Shown in pieces: positions 36,623 through 45,972 of a stretch of 64,000 bases of DNA (position 1 is the first letter of the stretch; every line of letters starts with the position of its first letter). The position numbers were made by a program, and so were the translations under genes. The stretch is from assembly GCA_021810505.1 (NCBI GenBank), contig JAJZIR010000012.1:1-64000 (forward strand), in the 5' to 3' direction. The notes under the pieces were generated by a model, which had not been told where the DNA came from, made no database searches, and worked only from the letters and a program-made list of their open reading frames with translations. The DNA comes from a bacterium. GTDB taxonomy: Bacteria > Deinococcota > Deinococci > Deinococcales > Deinococcaceae.

Positions 36623-36628
36623 AGCTTA
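36623..36628 (-). promoter_or_regulatory. -10 box of short-leader or leaderless glnA promoter (TAAGCT, 7 bases before ATG)
   Basis: TAAGCT on the minus strand, seven bases before the ATG at 36615; the gap contains GGGGGA, so a longer transcript could also use it as a ribosome site. Confidence 0.45.
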
Positions 36629-36654
36629 CTAGGGTCTTGGCGGGAGCAGAGAAA

Positions 36655-36690
36655 GCGGATAGGCCGAACCCAAGGGTTCGGCCTATCCGC
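36655..36690 (-). terminator. Strong hairpin terminator of the peptide-binding protein gene
   Basis: 17-base perfectly complementary arms (36655-36671 and 36674-36690) separated by two bases, starting a few bases after the stop of the binding-protein gene. On the minus strand it is followed by TTTCTC. Likely an intrinsic terminator that also shields glnA from read-through. Confidence 0.8.
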
Positions 36691-36696
36691 GCGGCT

Positions 36697-38346
36697 TTAC
36701 TTGAGATTCCAGTACTGCGGTGAGAAGCGACCGATGTAGAGGTGGCCTTTCACGCCGCTGAGCTGGTCGCCGACCTCATTGAGGCTGTCCGGCGTCGGCA
36801 TCCAGAGCAGCGGCAGGGTCTTAGCCGCGTAGTCCTCGTAGCTGTAGAGAACCTGCCTGGCCTTGGCCTTGCTGGCGTAGTACAGGTGCGTCTCCTGGGT
36901 GAGCTTGTTCATCACCGGGTCGTTGTAGCCGTTCCCCAGAGCACCGCCCTTGCCGTTAAAAACCTGGTAGTTGGTCGGGTAGGGATCGTTGCCGTAGAGC
37001 CAACCGCCGAAGATCTCGATCTGCCAAGCCTTGGGCTTGCCTAGCTGGCCGATCAGGGTGTCGAAAGGCATCGGCTGCAGCTTGATCTTGATCCCCTCTT
37101 TGGCCGCCGCCTCCGCGACCGCTTCGGCCTCCTGCTGCACCGACGCCTGGCCGCTGCGGTAAGCCAGGCTGAGCACCAAAGAGCGGCCGTGCTTGGTCAT
37201 GACCCCGCCTTGCATCCGCCAGCCGTCAGCCATCAAGATCTTCTTGCCCGCAGTAGGGTCGTAGGGGTAGGGAACGGTCGTCTTGAGGTAGGGGCTCAAG
37301 TAGGTATCGGGGACGTAAGGGACTGGGCCGTACTGCGCGACCCCCTGCCCGTGCAAAAACACCTTGACCATGGCTGGCTGATTGATAGCCATCTGCAGGG
37401 CCTGCCGCACCGGTAAGCTGGCCAGCTCGGGAGCGGCCGGGTTCTTGAAGTTGACCTCAGCGAAGTACATCGACCAGGACGGAGTGGCCCAGTAGCGGTA
37501 GCCAGGGATCTGGTGGTCGGCATAGAGGTGCAGCGGCAGGTAACCGACCTGGATCTGGCCGGCCCGCAGGGCGTTGTACTCAGCGTCGCTGGAGGTGAAG
37601 TAGGTCAGTTCGAGCTGGTGGTAACCAGGCTTGTGCCCATCGTAGTTGGGATTGGCCGTGAAGACGAACTTCTGGTTGTGGACCAGCTGCGAGACGGTGA
37701 AGGGACCGTCGACTGGGCTCTTGCGGTAGAAGCTGGCGTTATCTCCCTTGGACTGCAGGTAGGCCAGGGTCTTGGCCGGGTCGCTGGGGTACTTATCCCA
37801 AGCGAAGGCCGGGAGGGGGTTGAGCAGGCTGAGGCCGTTCAGGATGAACCACTTGGCGTTGTACTTGCCGTTGAGGGTGATCTCCAGGCGGTGTGGGCCC
37901 AAGACCTTGGCGCTCTGCACGTCGTTGGGAATCCCACCTCCCCCCCAGCCTCCGAAGAGGCTGGCCTTGCTCTCGGGGATCGACTCGATCAATTTGAGAT
38001 CGAACAGCACGTCGTTGGCTGTGACCGGGCGGCCATCCGACCAGTGCCATTTGGGGTTGAGGGTGATCAGGTAGTGCTGGCCGTCCTTGGTGGTCACCGA
38101 CTGGGCCAGCGAGCGGGCGTAATTGACTTGGATGTTCTTGTTGACGAAGACCAACGGCCGGTAGAGCAAGCCCTGGACGTAGTGGATGTTCACCGAAGAG
38201 TAGAACTGGCTAGGCGTGATCGGCAACAGATAAGTGACGTTCTGAGCGGCAGGCAGGGCGAAGCGGACGGTTCCGCTGGCCGCTAGAGCCGGTACCGCAA
38301 CGAGCGCGGCGGTAAGTGCGAACGCGAGGCGCGCTGGTCGCTTCAT
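36697..38346 (-). CDS. Extracellular solute-binding protein, family 5 (peptide/oligopeptide type)
   Basis: 549 residues. Signal peptide (MKRPARLAFALTAALVAVPALA) without a lipobox Cys. Family 5 features: GLLYRPLVFVNKN, HWSDGRPVTANDVLFDLKLI (the SBP_bac_5 signature), LPVRQALQMAINQPAMV and TLPLLWMPTPD near the C terminus. It would capture peptides, or nickel or sugars in related members, for an ABC importer; no permease or ATPase genes are next to it. ATG 38346 has an AAAGGA site, and a strong terminator follows, so it is expressed alone. Confidence 0.92.
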   Translation of the reverse strand: MKRPARLAFALTAALVAVPALAASGTVRFALPAAQNVTYLLPITPSQFYSSVNIHYVQGLLYRPLVFVNKNIQVNYARSLAQSVTTKDGQHYLITLNPKWHWSDGRPVTANDVLFDLKLIESIPESKASLFGGWGGGGIPNDVQSAKVLGPHRLEITLNGKYNAKWFILNGLSLLNPLPAFAWDKYPSDPAKTLAYLQSKGDNASFYRKSPVDGPFTVSQLVHNQKFVFTANPNYDGHKPGYHQLELTYFTSSDAEYNALRAGQIQVGYLPLHLYADHQIPGYRYWATPSWSMYFAEVNFKNPAAPELASLPVRQALQMAINQPAMVKVFLHGQGVAQYGPVPYVPDTYLSPYLKTTVPYPYDPTAGKKILMADGWRMQGGVMTKHGRSLVLSLAYRSGQASVQQEAEAVAEAAAKEGIKIKLQPMPFDTLIGQLGKPKAWQIEIFGGWLYGNDPYPTNYQVFNGKGGALGNGYNDPVMNKLTQETHLYYASKAKARQVLYSYEDYAAKTLPLLWMPTPDSLNEVGDQLSGVKGHLYIGRFSPQYWNLK

Positions 38347-38426
38347 GATGGATCCTTTCTGGGAGCTCGGGGAAGTTTTTACGCGAGCCTACTGGATCAG
38401 AGTAGAAAACTGTCATGAGTATTCGG

Positions 38427-39224
38427 TTAGACAGACGGGTACCGGGTGGTCGCCGCGCGCAGGGCAGCCGCGAAGTTGCCTAGGTCCTCTCCGCGGCGGG
38501 CCGCTTCCACGATGGCGCTGCCGACGACGATTCCGTCGGCCAGCTGGCTCAGCTGCGCCGCCGCCTCAGGATCGGAGATACCGAAGCCCACCGCCAAAGG
38601 AACGGAGCTGCAGCGGCGCACCCTCTCGATCATGCCGGGAACCTCGCTCAGGGCTTCTCGGCTGCGCATTCCGGTGACTCCGGTCACGCTGACCAGGTAG
38701 AGGAAGCCGCTGGAGGCCCGGGCGGCCAGCTCGATCCGGGCCGAGGTGCTGGTGGGCGCCGCCAAGAAGGTCAGCGCCAGACCCCGCGCACCGGCCACCT
38801 GGATCAGCGAGGAGGCTTCGTCCGCCGGCAGGTCGGGCAGGACCAGGCCGTCGACTCCGGCAGCGAGGCAGAGCTGAACGAATTGCTCCTCGCCGCGCGA
38901 CCAGATGGGGTTGTAGTAGGTCATGAGGGCGATAGGGACCGAAAACTGCGCGCGCAGAGCGGCCACCTCCCCTAGAAGAAGCTCCAGGGTAGCGCCGCGC
39001 TCCAGCGCCTGCTGGCTGGAAGCCTGGATCACCGGACCATCGCCCAGCGGATCGCTGTAGGGCAGCCCCACCTCCAGGAGATCGACCTGCCGTAGGAGCT
39101 GCTCGGCGCAGCTCCCAAACTGCTCCGGGGAGGGGTAGCCTCCGGTCAGGTAGCCGAGCAACGCCGCCCTGCCCTGCCGGGCGGCGGCCGTAAAGGCGGC
39201 GCGGACCCGATCCACCCCGCTCAA
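38427..39224 (-). CDS. trpA: Tryptophan synthase alpha chain
   Basis: 265 residues. Aldol cleavage of indole-3-glycerol phosphate to indole. Conserved [26 protein letters not shown] contains the catalytic Glu and Asp; phosphate-binding loop [12 protein letters not shown] is near the C terminus. Start overlaps the trpB stop by four bases. Confidence 0.97.
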   Translation of the reverse strand: MSGVDRVRAAFTAAARQGRAALLGYLTGGYPSPEQFGSCAEQLLRQVDLLEVGLPYSDPLGDGPVIQASSQQALERGATLELLLGEVAALRAQFSVPIALMTYYNPIWSRGEEQFVQLCLAAGVDGLVLPDLPADEASSLIQVAGARGLALTFLAAPTSTSARIELAARASSGFLYLVSVTGVTGMRSREALSEVPGMIERVRRCSSVPLAVGFGISDPEAAAQLSQLADGIVVGSAIVEAARRGEDLGNFAAALRAATTRYPSV

Positions 39225-40462
39225 GCCCGCACCTCGCCGGCAGCCATCTGGCGCAGGCGGGTCAGCTCGGCCACGTCCTTGTCCCCCCGGCCAGAGAGGT
39301 TGAGGACCACGATCTGCTCCGGACCGCCTCCGATCCGGCGCTGCAGTTCCGGCAGGTACCCTAAGGCATGGGCGGTTTCCAGGGCAGGGAGGATCCCCTC
39401 GCTGCGAGCCAGGAGTTCCATCCCAGCGATCGCCCCGCGGTCTTCCACCGCCACATATTCGGCCAGGCCCTGCTCCGCGAAGAAAGAGTGCTCGGGGCCC
39501 ACCCCGGGATAGTCCAGGCCAGCCGAAATGCTGTGTGCCGGCAGAATTTGCCCCTCCGAGTCGTAGAGCAGGTACATCATGGCTCCGTGCAGGACGCCAA
39601 CCTTCCCACCCGAGATGCTGGCCGCGTGGTGGCCGCTCTGAATACCTTCTCCACCGGCCTCCACGCCGATCATCCTGGGCCGCTCGGGCAGATAGGCGTA
39701 GGGTGCGAACAGGCCGATGGCGTTGCTGCCCCCCCCTACGCAGGCCAGCAAGACGTCTGGCTGGCGGTCGCCGCGCTGTTCACGCAGCTGCCAGCGCACC
39801 TCCTGGCCGATCACGCTCTGGAAATCCCGTACCAACATGGGGTAGGGGTGCGGCCCGACCACGGAACCGATGATGTAGAAGGTATCGCGGACGCGGGTGA
39901 CCCAATCGCGGATGGCCTCGTTGGTGGCGTCCTTGAGGGTAGCGGTCCCGCTATGAACTTCCCGGACCTCGGCCCCGAGCAGCTCCATCCGCCGCACGTT
40001 CAGGGCTTGCCGGCGGATATCCTCGCTGCCCATATACACCACGCAGTCCAGGCCGAAGAGGGCGGCCACGGTAGCTGCCGCCACGCCGTGCTGACCAGCA
40101 CCGGTCTCCGCGACGATCCGGCGCTTTCCCATGCGCTTGGCCAAGAGAGCCTGACCCACCGCGTTGTTGATCTTGTGGGCGCCGGTGTGGTTGAGATCTT
40201 CCCGCTTGAGGTAGATATCTAGGCCCGGATAGCGCGCGCTCAAGCGCTGGGCGCGGTAGAGGAGGCTGGGGCGCCCCACGTACTCCCGCAAGAGCTGGGT
40301 GAAGTCGGCCAGGAAAGCAGGGTCGGCGCGCAGCCCGAGATACGCCGAGGCCAGCTCGTCCAGAGCCGGGATGAGCGTTTCCGGGACGTAACGGCCCCCG
40401 AAACGGCCGAAGCGGCCAGCTGCACTGGGCCAGGGCTGGGCAGCTAGGGAATAGGGTTGCAT
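39221..40462 (-). CDS. trpB: Tryptophan synthase beta chain
   Basis: 413 residues. PLP enzyme joining indole with serine. PLP lysine in [24 protein letters not shown], the [11 protein letters not shown] loop, phosphate cradle [10 protein letters not shown] and the C-terminal [16 protein letters not shown]. TrpB1-type, paired with trpA; other trp genes are not here. The ATG at 40462 has TAGACT six bases upstream, so the trpBA mRNA is probably leaderless. Confidence 0.97.
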   Translation of the reverse strand: MQPYSLAAQPWPSAAGRFGRFGGRYVPETLIPALDELASAYLGLRADPAFLADFTQLLREYVGRPSLLYRAQRLSARYPGLDIYLKREDLNHTGAHKINNAVGQALLAKRMGKRRIVAETGAGQHGVAAATVAALFGLDCVVYMGSEDIRRQALNVRRMELLGAEVREVHSGTATLKDATNEAIRDWVTRVRDTFYIIGSVVGPHPYPMLVRDFQSVIGQEVRWQLREQRGDRQPDVLLACVGGGSNAIGLFAPYAYLPERPRMIGVEAGGEGIQSGHHAASISGGKVGVLHGAMMYLLYDSEGQILPAHSISAGLDYPGVGPEHSFFAEQGLAEYVAVEDRGAIAGMELLARSEGILPALETAHALGYLPELQRRIGGGPEQIVVLNLSGRGDKDVAELTRLRQMAAGEVRA

Positions 40463-40468
40463 GCGGTC

Positions 40469-40474
40469 AGTCTA
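40469..40474 (-). promoter_or_regulatory. -10 box of leaderless trpBA promoter (TAGACT, 6 bases before ATG)
   Basis: TAGACT on the minus strand, six bases before the trpB ATG; no attenuator-like leader can fit. Confidence 0.65.
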
Positions 40475-40504
40475 ATCACCCCGCCCCCAACTTAGACCGG
40501 TTGT

Positions 40505-40915
40505 CTAGGAATTTCCGGCCGGAGGCAGCTCGTTCCAGCGGTAGAAGCCCTCCTCCTGCAGCAGGCGGCCCCTAGCCAACAAGCGGTCGATCAGCTCCCG
40601 AACCCGCTGGGGGGAAGCCGGGAGCAGCGCGAGGTCCTCTTCGGAAAAGCGGCCACGGCGGCGGTAGGAGAGGTCGCGGAGCATGCCCTCCAGCACCCGG
40701 TCCGAGTCGCTGCGGCGCTGCATCCTGAGAAACCACGACCACACCCACCAGCCGACCAGAGCGCCGAAGGCCAGCTCCAGCGGCCAGCCATGCAGGGCCA
40801 GGCCGGGATGGGGCCGCAGCGGGTTGGGGTTGAACCGGTCGTAGAGCGCCGCGTAGAAAGCGAGCGCAGCTGAGAGGCCGGCGATCAGCGCAGTCAGGAG
40901 CCGCAGGGCTGCCAC
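40505..40915 (-). CDS. Hypothetical membrane protein with C-terminal helical domain
   Basis: 136 residues. Two membrane helices (about 5-24 and 44-63) and a soluble C-terminal part (RVLEGMLRDLSYRRRG, PQRVRELIDRLLARGRLLQE, GFYRWNEL) that resembles a small winged-helix or helical bundle fold. No named family recognised. GTG start with TACACT six bases upstream. Divergent from the SDR gene only 44 bases away. Confidence 0.75.
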   Translation of the reverse strand: MAALRLLTALIAGLSAALAFYAALYDRFNPNPLRPHPGLALHGWPLELAFGALVGWWVWSWFLRMQRRSDSDRVLEGMLRDLSYRRRGRFSEEDLALLPASPQRVRELIDRLLARGRLLQEEGFYRWNELPPAGNS

Positions 40916-40921
40916 GAGGAC

Positions 40922-40927
40922 AGTGTA
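40922..40927 (-). promoter_or_regulatory. -10 box of leaderless promoter (TACACT, 6 bases before GTG)
   Basis: TACACT on the minus strand for the hypothetical membrane protein; it faces the SDR promoter with 21 bases between the two -10 boxes. Confidence 0.6.
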
Positions 40928-40948
40928 GCCACCGACACCGGTCCGCGC

Positions 40949-40954
40949 TAGAGT
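40949..40954 (+). promoter_or_regulatory. -10 box of leaderless SDR promoter (TAGAGT, 5 bases before ATG)
   Basis: TAGAGT then five bases and the ATG at 40960. Its -35 region would fall on the -10 box of the divergent gene. Confidence 0.6.
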
Positions 40955-40959
40955 GCGGC

Positions 40960-41709
40960 ATGCGCAACCAGCCCACCTGGTCTCTAGCTGGCCGCCGGGC
41001 TCTGGTCACCGGCGGGAGCCGGGGAATCGGGAAAGCCTGCGCCTTGGCCCTGGCCGAGCTGGGCGCTTCCCTGACCATAGCCGCCAGGAACGAGACCGAT
41101 CTGGAGCTAGCGGCAGCGGAGCTGAGCGGCCGGGGTGCCTCAGTCCGCACCGTCCGAGCCGACCTCTCCGGCGCCGGCGGTCCAGCCGATCTGGCCGCCG
41201 ATCTAGCTGGCTGCGACGCCTTGGTCATCAACGCCGGAGGGCCCCCTGCCGGCGCGGCGAGCGCCCTGAGCGACCAGGTCTGGGAGCAGAGCTTTCAGCT
41301 CACCTTCCTGTCCGCTGTCCGCTTGGCCCGGCTGGCGCTGCCAGGCATGTGCGAGCGCGGTTTCGGCCGAATCCTGGCGGTGAGCAGCCTGAGCGTGGCC
41401 AGACCGTTACCCGGCCTGGCCAGCTCCAACGCGCTGCGCGCGGCAGTCCAAGGCTTCCTGCGCAGCCTAGCCCGGGAAGTGGCCGGGACCGGCGTCACCG
41501 TGAACGCGGTCGCTCCGGGCTACATCGCCACCGACCGGCTGCTGCAGGTCTACGGGGAGGAGCAGATAGGGCTCCTGGCCAGCCAGATCCCGGTAGGGAG
41601 GCTCGGTACAGCCGCCGAGGTCGCGCACGCGGTGGCCTGGCTGGCCAGCCCAGGAGCCGGCTACGTCACCGGCCAAACCATCTTCGTCGACGGGGGGGTG
41701 ACGGCCTGA
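40960..41709 (+). CDS. SDR-family oxidoreductase with atypical active site
   Basis: 249 residues, Rossmann fold. Cofactor motif TGGSRGIG (17-24), NAGG (91-94) and the C-terminal GYVTGQTIFVDGGVT typical of FabG-like SDRs. Ser142/143 is present, but the catalytic Tyr-x-x-x-Lys is replaced by Ser156-Asn-Ala-Leu-Arg160. A subgroup of bacterial SDRs carries such S-N-x-x-R motifs and their reaction is poorly known. The nucleotide site looks intact. Convergent with the YceI gene, two bases apart. Confidence 0.88.
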   Translation: MRNQPTWSLAGRRALVTGGSRGIGKACALALAELGASLTIAARNETDLELAAAELSGRGASVRTVRADLSGAGGPADLAADLAGCDALVINAGGPPAGAASALSDQVWEQSFQLTFLSAVRLARLALPGMCERGFGRILAVSSLSVARPLPGLASSNALRAAVQGFLRSLAREVAGTGVTVNAVAPGYIATDRLLQVYGEEQIGLLASQIPVGRLGTAAEVAHAVAWLASPGAGYVTGQTIFVDGGVTA

Positions 41710-41711
41710 AC

Positions 41712-42311
41712 TCAGCTGGGCGCCTCCTCCGCCTTGACGGCGACCGAGATGGTCACCCGGGACCCGACCGTCCAGAACAGCAGTTGGGGCGGCTTGATCC
41801 GGTAAGCCGTCAGCGAGAGGGTGAACGAGCCCCGGAAGGTGGCCTCAGAACCCGCCAGGGACAGGAATCCTCGGACTACGACCGGGTGCGTGACGCCGTC
41901 CAAAGTCAGCTGGCCCGAGAGGATCACTGCCGCGGTTCCCGAGGAACCTTTCCAGCCGCGGAGCTGCTCCAGGCGGAGGCTGATCACCGGGAAGCGTTGG
42001 CTCATAAAAACTTCCCGCCGAGCATCGATATCCCGCAGCGCGTTGGAGCTGTGGAAGCTGGAGGAGGGGACTTCCAGCAGGCCGCGCAGGCTGGAAGGGT
42101 GCCGGGGGTCGAAGGTGACCTTAGCGGCCAGCTGCCGGCTGGTAGCCGTGAAGGGGCCGAAGGGACCCTGGGCGGTGTAGCTGATCTGGGCAGCGACCAG
42201 CTTCCAGAGCGGAGGCTTGGGGGCAGGGGCCGACCAGGCAACCAGCGAGAGCGCGCAGCACAGGGCGGCGAGGAAGGCTCTGAGCGAGGGCTTCAGTGGA
42301 AAGCGCCGCAC
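41712..42311 (-). CDS. YceI-like secreted lipid-binding protein
   Basis: 199 residues with an N-terminal signal or anchor (about 8-28). The rest fits the YceI lipocalin-like barrel: a beta-rich domain with HPSSLRGLLEVPSSSFHSSNALRDIDARREVFMSQRFPVISL matching the family core, then LSGQLTLDGVTHPVVVRG. YceI proteins bind long isoprenoid or fatty-acid chains in the periplasm. GTG start; no ribosome site seen. Confidence 0.85.
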   Translation of the reverse strand: MRRFPLKPSLRAFLAALCCALSLVAWSAPAPKPPLWKLVAAQISYTAQGPFGPFTATSRQLAAKVTFDPRHPSSLRGLLEVPSSSFHSSNALRDIDARREVFMSQRFPVISLRLEQLRGWKGSSGTAAVILSGQLTLDGVTHPVVVRGFLSLAGSEATFRGSFTLSLTAYRIKPPQLLFWTVGSRVTISVAVKAEEAPS

Positions 42312-42372
42312 ATAACGATTTTGATTGCCTGAGCAGTTCCGGCCTGTAACCGATCTCTCCAGAATCTGGCCC

Positions 42373-43686
42373 TCAGGGGACCGGGGGCTGGCTGGGAGCG
42401 CTCAGGACGAAGCGCAACGGCGGGGAGGGCAAAGAGATCCGCAGTCGCTTGATCAGCTGCCCACCCTGCTGGACCGCAAAGCGGTACTGACCCGGGACGT
42501 CGGGGAGCCGGACCGTCCCCGGCAGGTTCGCTAGAACCCTACCCGCCTGGAGCCCACTGGTGGCCGGGGCGGACAGCACCACCAGTTGCGCCGGGCCGGC
42601 AGTGCTGACCTGCAGGGAGCAGCAAGGGGGGAAGGAGGCGGGAGCTGTTCGGAAGTGCAAGAAAGCTCCGGTTGCGAGCAAGGCGGCTAAGACCAGCAGG
42701 TATAGGGGCCACAGGAGCGGCCGAACCCGAGCTGGCTGGGGGAGCTGGACTTTCCGCCAGGAGTGGTCCTCCTCGAAACCGATACGGATACGCTCAGGGG
42801 AGCTAGGGGTGCTGGACACCTGGACTCTCTCTGCGCGCTGGCCCATCGCATCCCGGACAGGAACTTCCAGGCGGCTCGCCCGCTCGCCCGCCGGAGTCCG
42901 GTCCAGGCGGGGAGTGGCTTCCCCTTGTCTCGACGGCTGTTCCGGGCCAAAACCGATCCGGATAGCGGGGCGCCGAGCTGGTATCGGTAGCGGATCCGCC
43001 GCCAGCCCGGCAGCGGTCCCCACCTCTTTCGCGGGCGGCTCCGGGGCAGGGACCCCTTCTACCTCTTCCGGCTCCTCCGGCAGAGGGGGTTCCGGAGAAG
43101 GAGCAGCCATCCGCTGGGGGTTCGGTTCCAACTTGAACGGCTCGCTCCACCCGAAGCGGGACCAGCGCTCGTCCTTCTCGCGGCGGACCTGCAGCTCCAG
43201 CTGCTCGCGCAGCGGCGCGGCCCCGGAACCGGCCAGCAACTCCAGCAGCAGCTTGGCCAGGGTGGGAACAGCCGGCTGCTGGGAGAGCAACCAGGTGACT
43301 CCGACCAGGTGGAGGTCTCCACCTGGCTGAATCCACAGCTGGGCCCTGGAGAGGGCAGGGGGCGGCGAGCCTACCGCCTCCAACCAGGCCAAAAGGGCCA
43401 GACCCTGCGACCACCAGCGTTCCACCAGAGCTGGCTCCAGAACGTCAGGGACTGGAGAGGCCTTAAACGGCAGGTTCTCGACCAGCCAGCGCAGGCCAGC
43501 GTACTCGATAGCCTGCACCCCTTCGGCGACCCCGGCGCGGCGATGGGTCAAAGGCGAGAAAGACCCCGGCTGCTCCCAGCGGACCAGCAACGCGGGCATC
43601 CCGGTGATCGCATCGGCAGCCCGGTATGCCTCCAATGCCCCCAGGGCATAGGGTTCCAGGACCACATACGGCCCGACGCGCCTCAT
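42373..43686 (-). CDS. Membrane protein with degenerate protein-kinase-like domain
   Basis: 437 residues. N-terminal ~165 residues (YVVLEPYALGALEAYRAADAITG, VQAIEYAGLRWLVENLP, LWIQPGGDLHLVGVTWLL) follow the order of a Ser/Thr kinase lobe but lack the glycine loop, the HRD Asp and the DFG motif, so it looks like a pseudokinase. A Pro/Glu-rich linker (about 200-315), one membrane helix (about 322-345) and a C-terminal extracytoplasmic domain of ~85 residues follow. The ATG at 43686 is chosen for the TATACT box seven bases upstream; the longer frame overlaps mrp. The kinase relationship is inference from pattern, and family is otherwise unknown. Confidence 0.7.
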   Translation of the reverse strand: MRRVGPYVVLEPYALGALEAYRAADAITGMPALLVRWEQPGSFSPLTHRRAGVAEGVQAIEYAGLRWLVENLPFKASPVPDVLEPALVERWWSQGLALLAWLEAVGSPPPALSRAQLWIQPGGDLHLVGVTWLLSQQPAVPTLAKLLLELLAGSGAAPLREQLELQVRREKDERWSRFGWSEPFKLEPNPQRMAAPSPEPPLPEEPEEVEGVPAPEPPAKEVGTAAGLAADPLPIPARRPAIRIGFGPEQPSRQGEATPRLDRTPAGERASRLEVPVRDAMGQRAERVQVSSTPSSPERIRIGFEEDHSWRKVQLPQPARVRPLLWPLYLLVLAALLATGAFLHFRTAPASFPPCCSLQVSTAGPAQLVVLSAPATSGLQAGRVLANLPGTVRLPDVPGQYRFAVQQGGQLIKRLRISLPSPPLRFVLSAPSQPPVP

Positions 43687-43693
43687 CGCCCGC

Positions 43694-43699
43694 AGTATA
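43694..43699 (-). promoter_or_regulatory. -10 box of leaderless promoter for the pseudokinase-like gene (TATACT, 7 bases before ATG)
   Basis: TATACT on the minus strand; divergent from the mrp promoter, with 41 bases between the two -10 boxes, so both -35 regions overlap. Confidence 0.6.
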
Positions 43700-43740
43700 G
43701 GACTGTGGCTGGGATCCTTGCCCGGCCCCGAGCTTGGTGC

Positions 43741-43746
43741 TAAGGT
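43741..43746 (+). promoter_or_regulatory. -10 box of leaderless mrp promoter (TAAGGT, 7 bases before ATG)
   Basis: TAAGGT then seven bases and the ATG at 43754, without a ribosome site. Confidence 0.5.
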
Positions 43747-43753
43747 GCGGGCC

Positions 43754-44809
<1,056 letters not shown>

Positions 44810-44819
44810 AGGAACCGTC

Positions 44820-45443
44820 ATGTTGGTCTTGACCCAAGACGCCACCAAAGCGAAGTTGCTGGGCTTCATCAAGCAGCGGGTGCACGCCACCGCCCAGCAG
44901 CTAGCTTCCGACAGCGAGGTGAGCCTGCCGGCGGTTCGCAAGCACCTCAATGACCTGTTGGCCGCCGACCTGGTGGTTGCATCGATCGAGCGCCCAGCCG
45001 GCCGGGGTCGGCCGCAACACGTCTACGCCTTGAGCCAGCGCGGGGAGGCCGCTTTCCCCAAGACCTACGCCGGCCTCTGCGTGGAGATCCTACGCCACCT
45101 GGAGGACCTCTACAGCCGGCAGGCGGTGATGGCCGTCCTGCAGGCACGGGACCGCAGAAGGCAGCAGGAATGGGCCCCCCGTATCGGTGCCGGCCAGGTA
45201 GGGGAACGCCTGGAGGCTTTGCAGGCCGTCCTGGAAGAAGCGGGCTATCAGCCCGCCGTACGCCAGGAAGGAGGGCAGCTCTACCTGGAGCAGTCCAACT
45301 GCCCTAACCTGCAGGTGGCCAGGGAATACCGCGAACTCTGCCACTTGGAGCGCGATCTCTACCGGTCCCTGCTGGGTACCGAGGTCGAGCGCGAGGAGCA
45401 CCTGCTCTGCGGCGGAAAATGCTGCCGTTACCGGGTCGGCTGA
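44820..45443 (+). CDS. SufR-type iron-sulfur transcriptional regulator
   Basis: 207 residues. N-terminal DeoR/ArsR-like winged helix (about 5-75, AQQLASDSEVSLPAVRKHLNDLLAADL) and a C-terminal cysteine cluster: Cys161 (NCPNL), Cys174 (ELCHLE), Cys197 (LLCGG) and Cys201/202 (KCCRYRV). This Cys order and the closing EHLLxGxxCCxYR is the SufR signature; SufR represses suf iron-sulfur assembly genes when loaded with a [4Fe-4S] cluster. ATG with AAGGA six bases upstream. Position behind mrp suits control of iron-sulfur supply; a suf operon is not visible here. Confidence 0.87.
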   Translation: MLVLTQDATKAKLLGFIKQRVHATAQQLASDSEVSLPAVRKHLNDLLAADLVVASIERPAGRGRPQHVYALSQRGEAAFPKTYAGLCVEILRHLEDLYSRQAVMAVLQARDRRRQQEWAPRIGAGQVGERLEALQAVLEEAGYQPAVRQEGGQLYLEQSNCPNLQVAREYRELCHLERDLYRSLLGTEVEREEHLLCGGKCCRYRVG

Positions 45444-45447
45444 TCCG

Positions 45448-45972
45448 GTGGGAAACCGGCTGTCCTTGGGGCTCTTCGGCTTAGTGGTCTGGCCGCCCAA
45501 AGAGCTCTCGGCTTGGATCGCCGGGTACCAAAGGCTCACCGGAGCGGTCGGATACGGCCCCCCCCACCTCAACCTGAGGTCTCCCTTCGAGTGGGAGGGC
45601 GAGCCCAGCCAGCTGACCGAAGAGCTGCGCGCCGTCGGCAGCCGTTTGGCTCCCTTTCAGGCCTGCATCTCGGGGTGGCAGCACTTCAGCAACACCATTT
45701 ACTTGGGTGTCGATCTGCAGCCAGAACTGCAGGCCGCCCACCGAGCCACCATGGCGCTCTCGGCGGCCTGCAGCCCGGACCAGCACGGCTACGTCCCCCA
45801 CGTGACCTGCGGCCTGGGAATCTGCAGCTGGGCCATGGAGGATCTCTGGAGGCAGAGCCTGCAGCTCTCCCCGCCCAGACCTAGCTGGCAAGTGCGCAGC
45901 TTCGACCTGACCAGGGAGGTCGGCGGAGAGATCGTCACCATGCTCCGGGTCCAACTGCGCGGAGCTCACTGA
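45448..45972 (+). CDS. 2H phosphoesterase (2'-5' RNA ligase-like)
   Basis: 174 residues. Two H-x-[ST]-like tetrapeptides, PPHLNLRSPF and VPHVTCGLG, spaced as in the 2H superfamily that includes LigT/ThpR; the first has Asn in place of Thr or Ser. GTG start only four bases after the regulator stop, so probably cotranscribed. The 3' end overlaps the convergent GH57 gene by 38 bases. Substrate, RNA or cyclic nucleotide, cannot be told. Confidence 0.8.
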   Translation: MGNRLSLGLFGLVVWPPKELSAWIAGYQRLTGAVGYGPPHLNLRSPFEWEGEPSQLTEELRAVGSRLAPFQACISGWQHFSNTIYLGVDLQPELQAAHRATMALSAACSPDQHGYVPHVTCGLGICSWAMEDLWRQSLQLSPPRPSWQVRSFDLTREVGGEIVTMLRVQLRGAH

